Origin: Citrobacter amalonaticus
Lineage (GTDB): Bacteria > Pseudomonadota > Gammaproteobacteria > Enterobacterales > Enterobacteriaceae
Assembly: GCF_018323885.1 (NCBI RefSeq)
Contig: NZ_AP024585.1
Coordinates: 186,001 to 250,000 of the forward strand
DNA: 64,000 bases
Direction of reading: 5' to 3'
Shown: one piece after another, positions 8,804-18,848 of the stretch
Numbering within the stretch: position 1 is the first letter of the stretch
Layout of the letters: every line of letters starts with the position of its first letter
Notes under the pieces: model-generated
What the model was told of the DNA's origin: nothing
Databases searched by the model: none
The model's input: the letters and a program-made list of their open reading frames with translations, nothing else
Program-made: the position numbers and the translations under genes

Positions 8804-10057
8804 TTACTGATTTTCCTTCCAGGCGCGCTCCACCTCTTCAGCCAGAATTTTCACCCCAGCTTCAATTTTCTCCGGATCGGGAACATAGTTCATGCGCATA
8901 CACTGGTGCGTGTGCGGCCAGGGTTTATCGAGCCCCGGGAAGAAGTAATGTCCCGGCACCATCAGTACGCCGCGTGCTTTCAGACGCTGGTAGAGTAACT
9001 CGGTGGTGATCGGCAAATCCTGGAACCACAGCCAGAGGAAAATTGCCCCTTCTGGTTTGTGAATTAAGCAGCGATTTTCAGGTAAATAGCGGCGAATGAT
9101 CGCAATGGTTTGCTGAACACGCTGAAAATAGAACGGTTTGATGACTGTTTCTGACAGTCGCATCAGGTCGTTACGCTTAATCATTTCGCACATCATGGCC
9201 GGCCCAATCCCGCCTGGCGCAAGGCTAATGATGCCGTTCATATTGGCGATGGCCGTGATGATTTTTTCATTGGCGATGATGATACCGCAGCGTGAGCCGG
9301 GCAGTCCCAGTTTGGAGAGACTCATGCACAGCACAATGTTGGGATTCCACAGCGGGCGCGCTTCGCTGAAAATAATGCTCGGGAACGGCACGCCATAGGC
9401 ATTATCAATGACCAGTGGAATGTCGTGCTGGTTGGCAAGCGTATCGAGTTTTATCAGCTCTTCATCTGTGATGACGTTACCCGTCGGGTTAGTTGGCCGG
9501 GAGACGCAGATCATCCCGGTCTCTTCACCAATATGCAGATGTTCGAAATCTACGTGATACTTGAACTGACCCTCTGGCAGCAGCTCAATATTGGGACGCG
9601 CCGAGACGAACAGATCCTCTTCCAGCCCGGAATCCGCATAGCCGATATATTCCGGTGCGAGGGGGAACAATACCTTTTTGGTAGTCCCATCAGCGCGGCG
9701 GCCTGCAAAGAGGTTAAACAAGTAGAAAAACGCACTCTGACTGCCATTTGTTAGCGCAATATTCTGCGGTTCGATATCCCAACCCAGATTTTCACGGAGC
9801 AGCGAAGCAAGCGTGGTCAGCAGCTCGGTTTTCCCCTGCGGGCCGTCATAATTGCAAAGCGCATCAGTGAGTTTGCCGTTTTCCAGCATCTCAGTCAGGA
9901 GCGTCTGGAAGTAATCCTGCATCGCCGGGATTTGTGCCGGATTACCGCCGCCCAGCATGATTGCGCCTGGGGTGCGTAAACCGTCGTTGAGGTCCTCCAT
10001 CAGGCGGGTAATGCCTGAATGGCGGGTGAATTTGTCGCCGAAAAGTGAAAATGTCAT
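8804..10057 (-). CDS. avtA: Valine-pyruvate aminotransferase AvtA
   Basis: 417 residues from the ATG that begins MTFSLFGDKFTRHSG, the same as E. coli AvtA; 22 further residues upstream are open but not conserved. This is a fold-type I, PLP-dependent transaminase (class I/II) that moves the amino group between valine and pyruvate, linking the alanine and valine pools. Recognisable are the substrate/PLP segment SRPTNPTGN, the Asp-containing DNAYGVPFP and the PLP lysine in CMSLSKLGLPGSR. It stands alone and leftward between ysaA and malS, as in E. coli. Confidence 0.95.
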   Translation of the reverse strand: MTFSLFGDKFTRHSGITRLMEDLNDGLRTPGAIMLGGGNPAQIPAMQDYFQTLLTEMLENGKLTDALCNYDGPQGKTELLTTLASLLRENLGWDIEPQNIALTNGSQSAFFYLFNLFAGRRADGTTKKVLFPLAPEYIGYADSGLEEDLFVSARPNIELLPEGQFKYHVDFEHLHIGEETGMICVSRPTNPTGNVITDEELIKLDTLANQHDIPLVIDNAYGVPFPSIIFSEARPLWNPNIVLCMSLSKLGLPGSRCGIIIANEKIITAIANMNGIISLAPGGIGPAMMCEMIKRNDLMRLSETVIKPFYFQRVQQTIAIIRRYLPENRCLIHKPEGAIFLWLWFQDLPITTELLYQRLKARGVLMVPGHYFFPGLDKPWPHTHQCMRMNYVPDPEKIEAGVKILAEEVERAWKENQ

Positions 10058-10192
10058 AACGGATGGTCTGTCAAACGCTGAGTCGAAGTGAGTTACCTTA
10101 ACGCTAGCACTGGCAGGGTGCAAATCGAGCTGAAACGGGTGCTTTGACGTTTTATGCTTATAATTTTCTTCAGTGTAGTGTTTTGTTTTGCT

Positions 10193-10220
10193 GCGTCTGA
10201 GGGGTTCTGACCTCAGACGC
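10193..10220 (-). terminator. Hairpin downstream of malS
   Basis: GCGTCTGAGG and CCTCAGACGC make a perfect 10-bp stem with an 8-nt loop, 10 bp after the malS stop. The T run is weak on either side. Confidence 0.55.
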
Positions 10221-10229
10221 CGGTTTACG

Positions 10230-12260
10230 TTAACGCTGGCCTGCCCAGATGACCATCACCGAATCGTCGCCGTGCTGGCGAACGAAGCCGTATCCCTGTT
10301 TGAGTGAGAGCGTGGTTTGCCTGCCTGCGCCGATGGCCGGATGCCGGGCTCTGAACTGACCGAGGCGCTGCCAGTGGGTAACGTTGTCGGCCAATTTTCC
10401 GCTGACATCCTGCCAGTTCATCTCAGAGCGTGTGCCCTGTAACGGATCAGAGCCTGTGGGGCCGAAAGGTCGCGCGGACTCATCGCCATAGAATATTTGT
10501 ACAGCGCCGGGCGCTAACAGTAGCAACTCAGCGGCTTTATCTCCGCCTTCACGGAACAGACGAGTATCATGCGAGGAGAGATAACTCAATACATTGAAAC
10601 TCTGTAACTTTTCCGCCATCTGCTGCCAGACGAGCTCCATACCTGACAGGCAATCGACGGCTTTTGCGGCCTGCTCCTGATAGTCAAAGTTGATCATCGC
10701 GTCAAAACCGTGGCGATAGTAGTCGCTCTGCATTACGCCGTGACCCCAGGCTTCACCCGTCATCCAGAACGGCTTATCATCGAGCGCTTTGTCCGGATTC
10801 GCTTTTTTCCATTCAACCAGTGCCGCGCTGGCCTGCGTTTTTAACTGTTGCCAGGCCGGAAGTTCGACGTGTTTTGCCGTGTCGACGCGAAATCCATCGA
10901 CACCGTAATCGCGCACCCACTGACTCAGCCAGTGGGTCAGGTAATCCCGGGGCGTGTAGCCCTCAATGGCTTTCGCGCGCGTGTTGGCTTTATGTTGATA
11001 AAACACCGGCAGACCAGATGGGGTCGTCGATTCGGTTTTCAGATCCGGCAGGAAAGCCAGCGACATTGTGAGATCGTCAAAGCCAGGATTGTCGTAATCG
11101 CCAATGTCAGTGCGGATCCACGCTTTCCCCCACCATTTTTCCCAGGCGGCCTTATCGCTAAAGTTGATGTAATCATTGAAGCTGTGCCAGCTCTGCCCGG
11201 CGGCAGGTTTCCAGTCTGTCCAGCGCTCACCGAGCGTTTTTTTCAGCTCATCGCCAGAAAGGTAGAGCGCGCCGAACTGATATTCCTGCATGTCTGCCAG
11301 CGTGGCGTAGCCGGTGTGGTTCATTACGACATCAAACAGAATGCGGATCCCGCGCCGGTGTGCGCCGTCAATCAGCGCACGCAGGTCGGCTTCGTTGCCC
11401 ATGTTGGCATCAAGCGTGGTCCAGTCCTGCGTGTAATAACCGTGGTAGGCATAGTGCGGGAAATCGCCTTTCGTGCCGCCACCCACCCAGCCGTGGATCT
11501 GTTCGAACGGAGCGCTTATCCATAATGCATTCACGCCCAGTTGTTGCAGATAATCCAGTTTGTGAGTCAGACCGCGTAAATCGCCGCCATGAAACGTGCC
11601 GATTTCCTCCATGCCGTCCTTATGGCGACCATAACTCTGGTCATTGGACGGATCGCCGTTCTCGAAGCGGTCGGTGAGCACAAAATAGACCGTGGCGTTG
11701 TGCCAGTCGAACGGCGCTGGTGCGTCGGTCTCTGCCCGTTCCAGCAGTAACAGGCCATTGCTGGCAGGTGCGGGTTGCAGGGTTATCTGACCGTTTTTCA
11801 CCGTGGCGGTCTGTCCGCTGTAAAAATCGCGTACCACGCTCCCTTCCGGGAAAGTCTGCGCGACCGCTAACGTCAGTGGCTTTCCATCCCACTTCGGACA
11901 CTGGCGTGCCACATTGGCGGTAGGTTCGGCTTCGCGCGGCAGCGTAATCATTAACGTTGGCGTACCAGAACGGGTATCGATTTCCATCGTATAACGGCCA
12001 TCTTTGAACAAACGCCATTGCGGCGGGGTCCCTTCGCACGGGATCAGCGACAGCATCTGATTGAGTTTTATCGTATTAGCCGGCTGCCAGCACTGTTGGT
12101 CAAAATTGAGCGTTAAGGAACGAGTACCCTTCGTCAATTCAGCGTGACTGGCAAACTTACCGGTTCCCTCCGCGGTAAAAGAGGGGAAGCCCTGAGACGT
12201 CCATGTTGCGGCGCTCGTGATGCCTGGCAGTAGCGCGAGGGCGATGGCAGCAAGTTTCAT
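10230..12260 (-). CDS. malS: Periplasmic alpha-amylase MalS
   Basis: 676 residues, identical in length to E. coli MalS. The signal peptide MKLAAIALALLPGITSA directs it to the periplasm, where it cuts long maltodextrins, releasing mainly maltohexaose for the maltose porter. The N-terminal domain (to about residue 180) is followed by a GH13 (alpha/beta)8 barrel with the four classical regions: DVVMNHTG, GFRVDTAKH (nucleophile Asp), MTGEAWGHG (acid/base Glu) and LSSHDT. Upstream lie MalT-box-like GGATGAG motifs. It is transcribed alone. Confidence 0.96.
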   Translation of the reverse strand: MKLAAIALALLPGITSAATWTSQGFPSFTAEGTGKFASHAELTKGTRSLTLNFDQQCWQPANTIKLNQMLSLIPCEGTPPQWRLFKDGRYTMEIDTRSGTPTLMITLPREAEPTANVARQCPKWDGKPLTLAVAQTFPEGSVVRDFYSGQTATVKNGQITLQPAPASNGLLLLERAETDAPAPFDWHNATVYFVLTDRFENGDPSNDQSYGRHKDGMEEIGTFHGGDLRGLTHKLDYLQQLGVNALWISAPFEQIHGWVGGGTKGDFPHYAYHGYYTQDWTTLDANMGNEADLRALIDGAHRRGIRILFDVVMNHTGYATLADMQEYQFGALYLSGDELKKTLGERWTDWKPAAGQSWHSFNDYINFSDKAAWEKWWGKAWIRTDIGDYDNPGFDDLTMSLAFLPDLKTESTTPSGLPVFYQHKANTRAKAIEGYTPRDYLTHWLSQWVRDYGVDGFRVDTAKHVELPAWQQLKTQASAALVEWKKANPDKALDDKPFWMTGEAWGHGVMQSDYYRHGFDAMINFDYQEQAAKAVDCLSGMELVWQQMAEKLQSFNVLSYLSSHDTRLFREGGDKAAELLLLAPGAVQIFYGDESARPFGPTGSDPLQGTRSEMNWQDVSGKLADNVTHWQRLGQFRARHPAIGAGRQTTLSLKQGYGFVRQHGDDSVMVIWAGQR

Positions 12261-12317
12261 TGTGCGGTCCTTTTTGCGGCGATTTTAACCAGTTTGCCTG
12301 AGAACCCGCTGACGAAA

Positions 12318-12362
12318 CTCATCCTTCAACTGCATTCAACCAGGATGAGGGGCGCGGATGAG
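12318..12362. promoter_or_regulatory. Cluster of MalT-box-like motifs upstream of malS
   Basis: Three copies of the MalT core GGATGAG lie 58-102 bp before malS: minus strand GAAGGATGAG (12318-12327), plus strand CAGGATGAGG (12341-12350) and GCGGATGAGT (12353-12362). The known consensus is GGGGAKGAGG, and E. coli malS is MalT-activated. Spacing and match support a real activator region; not tested. Confidence 0.6.
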
Positions 12363-12576
12363 TGATTTTGGGCAAAAAATAGCCTTAATTTGCGATAACC
12401 ACCACAAATCGTTCGAATTAGTTCCTTGTGGGATAGTTTATGCGTGACACGGTTTCGGAATTGGCCTATTCATTAGGGTGCTCTTGATCGCTATTTTTGA
12501 TATGATTTGAGATTCAACTCTCAAAATTGTGAAAAATATAAGGTGTTGGAATGATTCAATCCGACCAGGAGACCTA

Positions 12577-13401
12577 ATGATATTGACTCCCATACGACGA
12601 TATGGGGCAATGATTCTTATGTTACTCACCATCGTATTTTCGGGTGAGGTGCTGGCAAAGACGCACACAACAACATCGAGTCAAAAGCCCCACGTAACCA
12701 AGACAAGTAATAAACAGGTAAGCAGTAAACAAGAGTATTCTCGCAATAGTGCAAAGAGCAGTTCACTTCCTGATTTGCGAAAATACCCTTCCGGAACACC
12801 AAGGAAAAAAGCGTTTCTCCGGACGGTTATGCCTTATATTACCAGTCAAAATGCGGCGATTACTGCCGATCGTAACTGGCTGATCTCAAAGCAGTATCAG
12901 AATCGCTGGTCACCGACTGAGCGTAAGCGCATGAAAGATATTGCGAAGCGCTACAAGGTGAAATGGTCGGGCAACACCCGGAGTATTCCGTGGAATACGT
13001 TGCTGGAGCGCGTAGACATCATCCCGACCAGTATGGTGGCGACGATGGCTGCGGCAGAAAGCGGTTGGGGTACTTCTAAGCTTGCGCGTAGCAATAACAA
13101 CCTGTTCGGCATGAAGTGTGCGAAAGGGAGTTGTAACAATGCGCCAGGTAAAGTGAAAGGTTACTCGCAGTTCGATTCCGTCAAAGAGTCGGTCAGCGCC
13201 TATGTAATCAATCTGAACACGCATCCGGCTTACGCCTCTTTCCGTAAATCACGCGCACAGTTGCGTAAAGCGGATCAGGAAGTAACGGCGACAGCGATGA
13301 TTCATAAGCTGAAGGGTTATTCAACGAAGGGGCAGAGTTACAACAACTATCTGTTCGCGATGTATCAGGATAACCAGCGATTAATCGCAGCCCATATGTA
13401 A
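12577..13401 (+). CDS. bax: Bax, glucosaminidase-domain protein
   Basis: 274 residues from the ATG that begins MILTPIRRYGAM, the same as E. coli Bax. The N-terminal hydrophobic segment (MLLTIVFSGEVLA) acts as a signal sequence, followed by a Ser/Thr/Lys-rich linker. Residues about 130-265 form a glucosaminidase (GH73-like) domain with the conserved Glu in AAAESGWGTSKLA and the motif NNNLFGMKC. It probably trims peptidoglycan in the periplasm; its exact activity is not established. It is divergent from malS and converges on xylR. Confidence 0.9.
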   Translation: MILTPIRRYGAMILMLLTIVFSGEVLAKTHTTTSSQKPHVTKTSNKQVSSKQEYSRNSAKSSSLPDLRKYPSGTPRKKAFLRTVMPYITSQNAAITADRNWLISKQYQNRWSPTERKRMKDIAKRYKVKWSGNTRSIPWNTLLERVDIIPTSMVATMAAAESGWGTSKLARSNNNLFGMKCAKGSCNNAPGKVKGYSQFDSVKESVSAYVINLNTHPAYASFRKSRAQLRKADQEVTATAMIHKLKGYSTKGQSYNNYLFAMYQDNQRLIAAHM

Positions 13402-13407
13402 TCCCCG

Positions 13408-13436
13408 AACGCCTTCTGCAAAGAAGGCGTTTTTGT
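13408..13436 (+). terminator. Rho-independent terminator of bax
   Basis: ACGCCTTC and GAAGGCGT form an 8-bp stem with a TGCAAA loop followed by TTTTTG. Confidence 0.8.
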
Positions 13437-13451
13437 TTCGGTCCCACCGCA

Positions 13452-14630
13452 TCACATCAACACTTCACTGTTCAGATCGCGATATTCTTTCGGCGTCGTG
13501 TCGTACTCTTTCTTAAAAACGGAATAGAAATACTGCAGCGAAGGATAGCCGCACATCTGCGAGATTTCGTTGATCGACAGCGTCGTGGAAATCAACAGGC
13601 TACGCGCTTTCTCCAGCTTTTCAGCGTGGATCACCGCATGAATGGTCTCTCCCACTTCTTCTTTAAATCGCTTCTCCAGATTGGAACGTGAAATCCCAAC
13701 CGCATCCAGTACCTGATCCACCTTGATGCCTTTGCAGGCGTGGTTACGGATATAGTGCATCGCCTGAATAACGGCGGGATCGGAGAGGGAACGGTAGTCT
13801 GTCGAACGACGTTCAACGACGCGCACCGGAGGCACCAGGATGCGCTGGAGCGGCAGTTCCTCATCGGCCAGCAGGCGATGTAGCAGCTTTGCCGCCTGAT
13901 AGCCCATTTGCCTCGCGCCCTGAGCCACCGAAGACAGCGCAACCCGTGACAGATAGCGGGTCAGTTCCTCGTTATCAATGCCAATGACGCACAGCTTTTC
14001 GGGTACCGGAATATGCAGGTGTTCGCAGACCTGAAGAACATGGCGGGCGCGGGCGTCAGTGACCGCGATAATACCCGTCTGCGGCGGCAGGGTTTGCAGC
14101 CAGTCCGCCAGTCGATTTTGCGCGTGTTGCCAGAGTTCAGGCGCGGTTTCCAGTCCCTGATACACCACCCCCCGATACTTCTCCTCCGCCACCAACTGGC
14201 GGAAGGCATGCTCGCGTTCCGCCGCCCAGCGCTTTCCGCTGGAGGCCGGCAGGCCGTAGAAGGCAAAGCGGTTGACGCCTTTTTCTTTCAGGTGCAAAAA
14301 GGCGCTCTCAACGAGAGCATGGTTATCGGTGGCAATATAATGGACAGGAGGATAATTTTCCGCCAGATGATAGGAGCCTCCGACACCGATGATGGGCACA
14401 TGGACGTCAACTAACAATCGTGCGATTTCATCGTCGTCATAGTCAGCAATCACGCCGTCACCTAACCACTCTTTGATGTTATCAATGCGGGCGCGGAAGT
14501 CCTCCTCAATGAAGATGTCCCATTCGGATTGCGAGGCTTGTAGATATTCACCGACCCCTTCCACCACCTGACGGTCGTAGGCTTTATTGGCATTAAATAA
14601 CAGGGTAATACGGTGACGTTTATCAAACAT
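13452..14630 (-). CDS. xylR: Xylose operon activator XylR (AraC family)
   Basis: 392 residues from MFDKRHRITLLFNANKAYDRQ, as in E. coli; six further residues upstream are open but not conserved. The N-terminal two-thirds is a LacI/periplasmic-binding-protein fold that binds D-xylose. The C-terminal 100 residues carry two AraC-type helix-turn-helix motifs (VDQVLDAVGISRSNLEKRFK and INEISQMCGYPSLQYFYSVFKK). With xylose it activates xylAB and xylFGH. It lies last in the xylFGHR array, 83 bp after xylH. Confidence 0.97.
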   Translation of the reverse strand: MFDKRHRITLLFNANKAYDRQVVEGVGEYLQASQSEWDIFIEEDFRARIDNIKEWLGDGVIADYDDDEIARLLVDVHVPIIGVGGSYHLAENYPPVHYIATDNHALVESAFLHLKEKGVNRFAFYGLPASSGKRWAAEREHAFRQLVAEEKYRGVVYQGLETAPELWQHAQNRLADWLQTLPPQTGIIAVTDARARHVLQVCEHLHIPVPEKLCVIGIDNEELTRYLSRVALSSVAQGARQMGYQAAKLLHRLLADEELPLQRILVPPVRVVERRSTDYRSLSDPAVIQAMHYIRNHACKGIKVDQVLDAVGISRSNLEKRFKEEVGETIHAVIHAEKLEKARSLLISTTLSINEISQMCGYPSLQYFYSVFKKEYDTTPKEYRDLNSEVLM

Positions 14631-14664
14631 GGTTCTGTCTCTGCTCACTCTTTCATAAACGACA

Positions 14665-14688
14665 ATGCCGGACAGGAGTGACCGGCAT
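14665..14688 (-). terminator. Small hairpin between xylH and xylR
   Basis: ATGCCGG and CCGGCAT pair around a 10-nt loop just before xylR. It could lower read-through from xylFGH into the regulator or stabilise the message end; no long T run is present. Confidence 0.35.
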
Positions 14689-14713
14689 AAAAATAGCCCT
14701 ATTTTTCAGCAGC

Positions 14714-15895
14714 TCAGGCGCGGCGTTTTGTCGCTGAATCCATCCATACTGCCAGCAACAGAATCGCTCCCTTCACGATATACTGCCAGAACGTTGGGAC
14801 ATCCATCATACTCATTCCGTTATCCAGAGAAGCCATAATAAATGCACCCATCACTGCGCCGGCAACGCTGCCGACGCCACCCGCCAGGCTGGTTCCGCCG
14901 ATGACGCAGGCGGCAATGGCGTCCAGTTCGGCGATGTTTCCCGCCGATGGCGACCCGGCACCGAGACGCGAACTGAGAATGAGCCCGGCAATCGCCACCA
15001 TCAGACCATTGATGGCGAACACCGCTAGTTTGGTCCGCGCGACGTTAATGCCGGAAAGACGGGCGGCCTCCAGATTGCCCCCTATGGCATAAATACGTCG
15101 GCCAAATGCGGTTCGTGTCGCCATGAACATCCCGGCGAGCAGCAAAAATACCAGCAGCAGAACGGGCGTCGGCACACCGCGATAATCATTCAACAGCCAG
15201 ATGGCGCCTAACACAATCACGGCAGTTAATGCCTGGCGGCCCACTACGCTGGTTGACGCCGGGGCATCAAGACCCAGGGACTGCCGGCGCATGCGCCCGC
15301 GCCACTGCCAGCCGATAAACGCCATCAAACCCATCGCGCCGAGGGTGAAGCCCAATCCATTGGATAAGTAGCTTTGCCCAATCTGCGACATGGCGGAGCT
15401 GGTCGGCGATACGGTTGTACCATTGGTGATGCCGATGAGGATACCGCGAAACGCCAGCATCCCGGCCAGAGTCACAATAAATGAGGGAACTTTGCGGTAA
15501 GCGACCCACCAGCCATTCCAGGCGCCGAGCAGCAATCCCAGCGCCAGCGTGACGATAATGGTGAACGGCAGCGGCCAACCCAGCCAGACGTCGCAGATAG
15601 CCGCGACGCCGCCCAGCAGTCCCATCATGGAACCGACGGAGAGATCGATTTCCGCTGAGATGATGACGAATACCATGCCGACCGCCAGGATCCCCGTAAT
15701 CGCGGTCTGGCGGAGCAGGTTGGAGACGTTACGTGCGCTGAGATACGCACCGTCCGTTGTCCAGGTAAAGAACAGCATGATCACAATGATGGCCGCGATC
15801 ATCACGAACACCTGTAGATTCAGCGATTTAATCCCAGGAAAAACGCCCGTCAGTGGGGCGGTGAGTTTAACGTCAGACGGATTGTTTTTCGACAT
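14714..15895 (-). CDS. xylH: D-xylose ABC transporter permease XylH
   Basis: 393 residues, a BPD_transp_2 (RbsC/AraH type) inner membrane permease. About ten hydrophobic segments are visible, for example [17 protein letters not shown] and [13 protein letters not shown], with the family motif near [15 protein letters not shown] and a duplicate near [18 protein letters not shown]. It forms the channel with XylG. The start overlaps the xylG 3' end by 23 bp, indicating translational coupling. Confidence 0.96.
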   Translation of the reverse strand: MSKNNPSDVKLTAPLTGVFPGIKSLNLQVFVMIAAIIVIMLFFTWTTDGAYLSARNVSNLLRQTAITGILAVGMVFVIISAEIDLSVGSMMGLLGGVAAICDVWLGWPLPFTIIVTLALGLLLGAWNGWWVAYRKVPSFIVTLAGMLAFRGILIGITNGTTVSPTSSAMSQIGQSYLSNGLGFTLGAMGLMAFIGWQWRGRMRRQSLGLDAPASTSVVGRQALTAVIVLGAIWLLNDYRGVPTPVLLLVFLLLAGMFMATRTAFGRRIYAIGGNLEAARLSGINVARTKLAVFAINGLMVAIAGLILSSRLGAGSPSAGNIAELDAIAACVIGGTSLAGGVGSVAGAVMGAFIMASLDNGMSMMDVPTFWQYIVKGAILLLAVWMDSATKRRA

Positions 15896-17414
15896 GATGT
15901 TCGCTCCTCAAAGCGGCTTCCATCACCTGCTCTTGCGTCAGGTTATGATTGACCAGGTTGGCTTTCAGTTTTCCTTCATGCATCACCAGAATGCGGTCGC
16001 TGAGCCCCAGCACTTCGGGCAATTCAGACGAAATGACAATTACGGCGATACCCTGCTGAACGAGCTGGTTAATGAGCTTGTAGATTTCATATTTCGCGCC
16101 GATATCGATGCCCCGGGTAGGCTCATCAAGGATGAGAATTTGCGGGTTAAGCAACAGGCAGCGCGCCAGAATGGCTTTTTGTTGATTCCCACCGCTCAGA
16201 CGTCCGATCGCCAACTCAGGAGAAGACGTTTTGACTTTGAGACGTTGCAGGGATTCGAGGATGCATTTGTATTCGGCGGCATCGTCTAACTGGCTTACCT
16301 TGCCAGTGAACTGATCAAGCGCGGCGAGGGTAATGTTTTTCCCCACCGCCATGACCGGCACAATACCATCGCGTTTGCGGTCCTCCGGAACCATGGCGAT
16401 CCCGTGGGCGATGGCCTGCTGGCAGTTGCGGATGTTAACGGACTGACCGTCAATCACCACCTCTCCTTCCCAGCGCCCGGGCCAGACGCCAAACAGACAC
16501 TGAACAAGCTCCGTGCGTCCCGCGCCGACCAGACCAGCAATCCCCAGGATTTCGCCGCGCTTTAGTGAGAAGGAAACGTCATTCACGCGCCGGATATGGC
16601 GATTGACGGGATGCCAGGCCGTGAGGTGATCAACGCGTAAAATCTCTTCACCCGTGGTGTGAGGTTCGCTGGGGTAGAGTGCAGTGAGTTCGCGGCCAAC
16701 CATCATGGTGATAATATCGTCTTCGCTCATGCCAGCCGCGTCGCGGGTGCCAATATGCTTGCCATCACGGATCACGCAGATCGTGTCGGAAATGGCTTTC
16801 ACTTCGTTCAGCTTGTGTGAAATGTAGATGCAGGCGATATCGTGCTGTTGCAGATCGCGGATGATCTCCAGCAGCACCGTTGTTTCCTGTTCGGTGAGTG
16901 ACGCTGTCGGCTCGTCCAGAATCAGCAGGCGCACTTGTTTATTCAGCGCTTTCGCAATTTCAACCAGCTGTTGCTGACCAAGGCCCAGTTCGCCCACCCG
17001 GGTATCGGGCGAAATTGCCAGACTGACCTGCCTGAGCAATTTTTGGCAGCGCAGGGTCATCATGTCGTAATCCAGCACGCCATGACGGCTTATTTCGCTA
17101 CCGAGGAAAATATTCTCCAGCACGGTTAAGTGCTTAACCAGTGCTAACTCCTGATGGATGATGGCAATCCCTTTGCGCTCGGTATCACGAATATGGTTGG
17201 CCTGTAGCGTTTCTCCAGCAAATACAATTTCACCTTCGTAACTGCCATGGGGATAAATACCGCACAGTACTTTCATCAGCGTCGATTTACCTGAGCCATT
17301 CTCGCCGCATAATGAAATAATTTCACCGGCATTCAGTCTGAGGCTGACGTTGTCAATCGCCTTGACGACACCGAAGGTTTTGGTGATGTTCTTCATTTCA
17401 AGTAGACAGGACAT
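15873..17414 (-). CDS. xylG: D-xylose ABC transporter ATPase XylG
   Basis: 513 residues with two fused ABC ATPase domains, typical of sugar importers of the RbsA/AraG class. The first has a full Walker A ([12 protein letters not shown]), the Q-loop, the signature [15 protein letters not shown] and Walker [11 protein letters not shown]. The second has a degenerate Walker A ([12 protein letters not shown]) but intact signature [13 protein letters not shown] and Walker [11 protein letters not shown]. It powers xylose uptake from the cytoplasmic face of XylH. Confidence 0.97.
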   Translation of the reverse strand: MSCLLEMKNITKTFGVVKAIDNVSLRLNAGEIISLCGENGSGKSTLMKVLCGIYPHGSYEGEIVFAGETLQANHIRDTERKGIAIIHQELALVKHLTVLENIFLGSEISRHGVLDYDMMTLRCQKLLRQVSLAISPDTRVGELGLGQQQLVEIAKALNKQVRLLILDEPTASLTEQETTVLLEIIRDLQQHDIACIYISHKLNEVKAISDTICVIRDGKHIGTRDAAGMSEDDIITMMVGRELTALYPSEPHTTGEEILRVDHLTAWHPVNRHIRRVNDVSFSLKRGEILGIAGLVGAGRTELVQCLFGVWPGRWEGEVVIDGQSVNIRNCQQAIAHGIAMVPEDRKRDGIVPVMAVGKNITLAALDQFTGKVSQLDDAAEYKCILESLQRLKVKTSSPELAIGRLSGGNQQKAILARCLLLNPQILILDEPTRGIDIGAKYEIYKLINQLVQQGIAVIVISSELPEVLGLSDRILVMHEGKLKANLVNHNLTQEQVMEAALRSEHHVEKQSV

Positions 17415-17492
17415 AGCGACTCCGCAGTAGCCAATGAGAGAACCGGGCGTAGTGGGAAATGCGCGCCCGCAGCCATCGCTGGGGCGCTGCGC

Positions 17493-18485
17493 TTACAGTT
17501 CGCTCTGCTTATGGAATCCGTCTTTAATCACGGTCTCATTGATGTTGTTTTTGTTAACGTCAATCGGCGTCAATAAGCGGGAGGGGACATCTTTCAGACC
17601 GTTGTTTAACGTAGCGTCGGCTTTAGGCTGCTGTCCGTTACCCAGTTCTACGGCGATTTCGGCGGCGGTATTGGCCAGCAGCGTAATCGGTTTATACACG
17701 GTCATTGTTTGTGTTCCTGCGACAATGCGCTTGATACCCGCAAGGTCGGCGTCCTGACCTGAAATCGCCACTTTTCCTGAAAGCCCTTGCGCACTGAGCG
17801 CCTGAACCGCACCGCCTGCCGTCGCGTCATTAGAGGCGACAACGGCGTCAATGTTGTTATTGTTCGCGGTTAAGGCGTTTTCCATAATTTTCAGCGCATT
17901 TTCCGGCAGCCAGCCGTCAACCCACTGATCGCCAACCACCTTTATTTTTCCGGAATCGATATACGGTTTTAAAACTTTCATCTGCCCGGCGCGGAAGAGT
18001 TTGGCATTATTATCGACCGGCGAGCCGCCCATCAGAAAATAATTTCCCTGAGGGACACGTTCAACTAATGCCTGGGCCTGTAATTCACCGACTTTTTCGT
18101 TATCAAATGAAATATAGAAATCGATGTCTGCGTCATTGATCATGCGGTCATACGCTAAAACTTTAATACCTTCCTGTTTCGCCTCTTTAACCACGTTACT
18201 TAATACTTGTCCGTTATAAGGAATAATAACGAGGACATCCACGCCTCGGTTAATCATATTTTCAATCTGCGACATCTGGGTTTCTTCATTCCCGTTCGCG
18301 GACTGGACAAAGACTTTTGCGCCAAGCGATTCGGCTTTGCTGACGAAAATATCGCGATCTTTCTGCCAACGTTCGAGGCGCAGGTCATCAATCGCCATGC
18401 CGATTTTAATTTCTTTGGCATGTCCTGCCACGCTGGTGAGCAAAAGGGAGGTGCAGACAGTGAGTAAGAGATTCTTCATCTTCAT
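17493..18485 (-). CDS. xylF: Periplasmic D-xylose-binding protein XylF
   Basis: 330 residues from MKMKNLLLTVCTS, as in E. coli; a 15-residue upstream extension is open but is not a good signal sequence. A signal peptide ends at GHA before KEIKIGMAID. The mature protein is a type I periplasmic-binding fold (GMAIDDLRLERWQKDR at the sugar cleft) that delivers xylose to XylGH. It is the first gene of the leftward xylFGH(R) operon, divergent from xylA across a 363-bp control region. Confidence 0.97.
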   Translation of the reverse strand: MKMKNLLLTVCTSLLLTSVAGHAKEIKIGMAIDDLRLERWQKDRDIFVSKAESLGAKVFVQSANGNEETQMSQIENMINRGVDVLVIIPYNGQVLSNVVKEAKQEGIKVLAYDRMINDADIDFYISFDNEKVGELQAQALVERVPQGNYFLMGGSPVDNNAKLFRAGQMKVLKPYIDSGKIKVVGDQWVDGWLPENALKIMENALTANNNNIDAVVASNDATAGGAVQALSAQGLSGKVAISGQDADLAGIKRIVAGTQTMTVYKPITLLANTAAEIAVELGNGQQPKADATLNNGLKDVPSRLLTPIDVNKNNINETVIKDGFHKQSEL

Positions 18486-18848
18486 AATCGTGATGCCTTT
18501 CGTTAGAGGGAGCAACAATAAAAGTAACAATCACAGCATAAGACGTTGCAGAATTTAGCAATTCATACGGGGAAGACAATTACAGATTTTTATCTTGCGG
18601 TTACGAAATTTGGTTTATTTCCTGAATTATGACCAGGATCGTACTTTTTATGGTGAAGACTGAATGTTGCATTTATGCCAGCAGAGTACCCATTTTTTGC
18701 AAATGGATATTTTTATTTTGCGAGGTGGCGCACACTTGTGAATTCTCTCAATAGCAGTGTGAAATAACATAATTGAGCAACGGGAGGGGAGTGCTCAATA
18801 TTACGACATGACCTATTCTCGTCGTATTTCCTGATTATGGAGTTCATT
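18486..18848. promoter_or_regulatory. xylF-xylA divergent control region
   Basis: A CRP-like site TGCGAGGTGGCGCACA (18719-18734) fits TGTGA-N6-TCACA at 8 of 10 positions. To its right, CTCAAT (18747-18752) and ATTGAG (18772-18777) flank the stretch where E. coli XylR binds upstream of xylA. ATTGAGCA (18772-18779) and TGCTCAAT (18792-18799) also form a perfect 8-bp dyad around ACGGGAGGGGAG. The layout matches the E. coli region where XylR-xylose and CRP activate both arms; exact operator limits are inferred. Confidence 0.65.
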
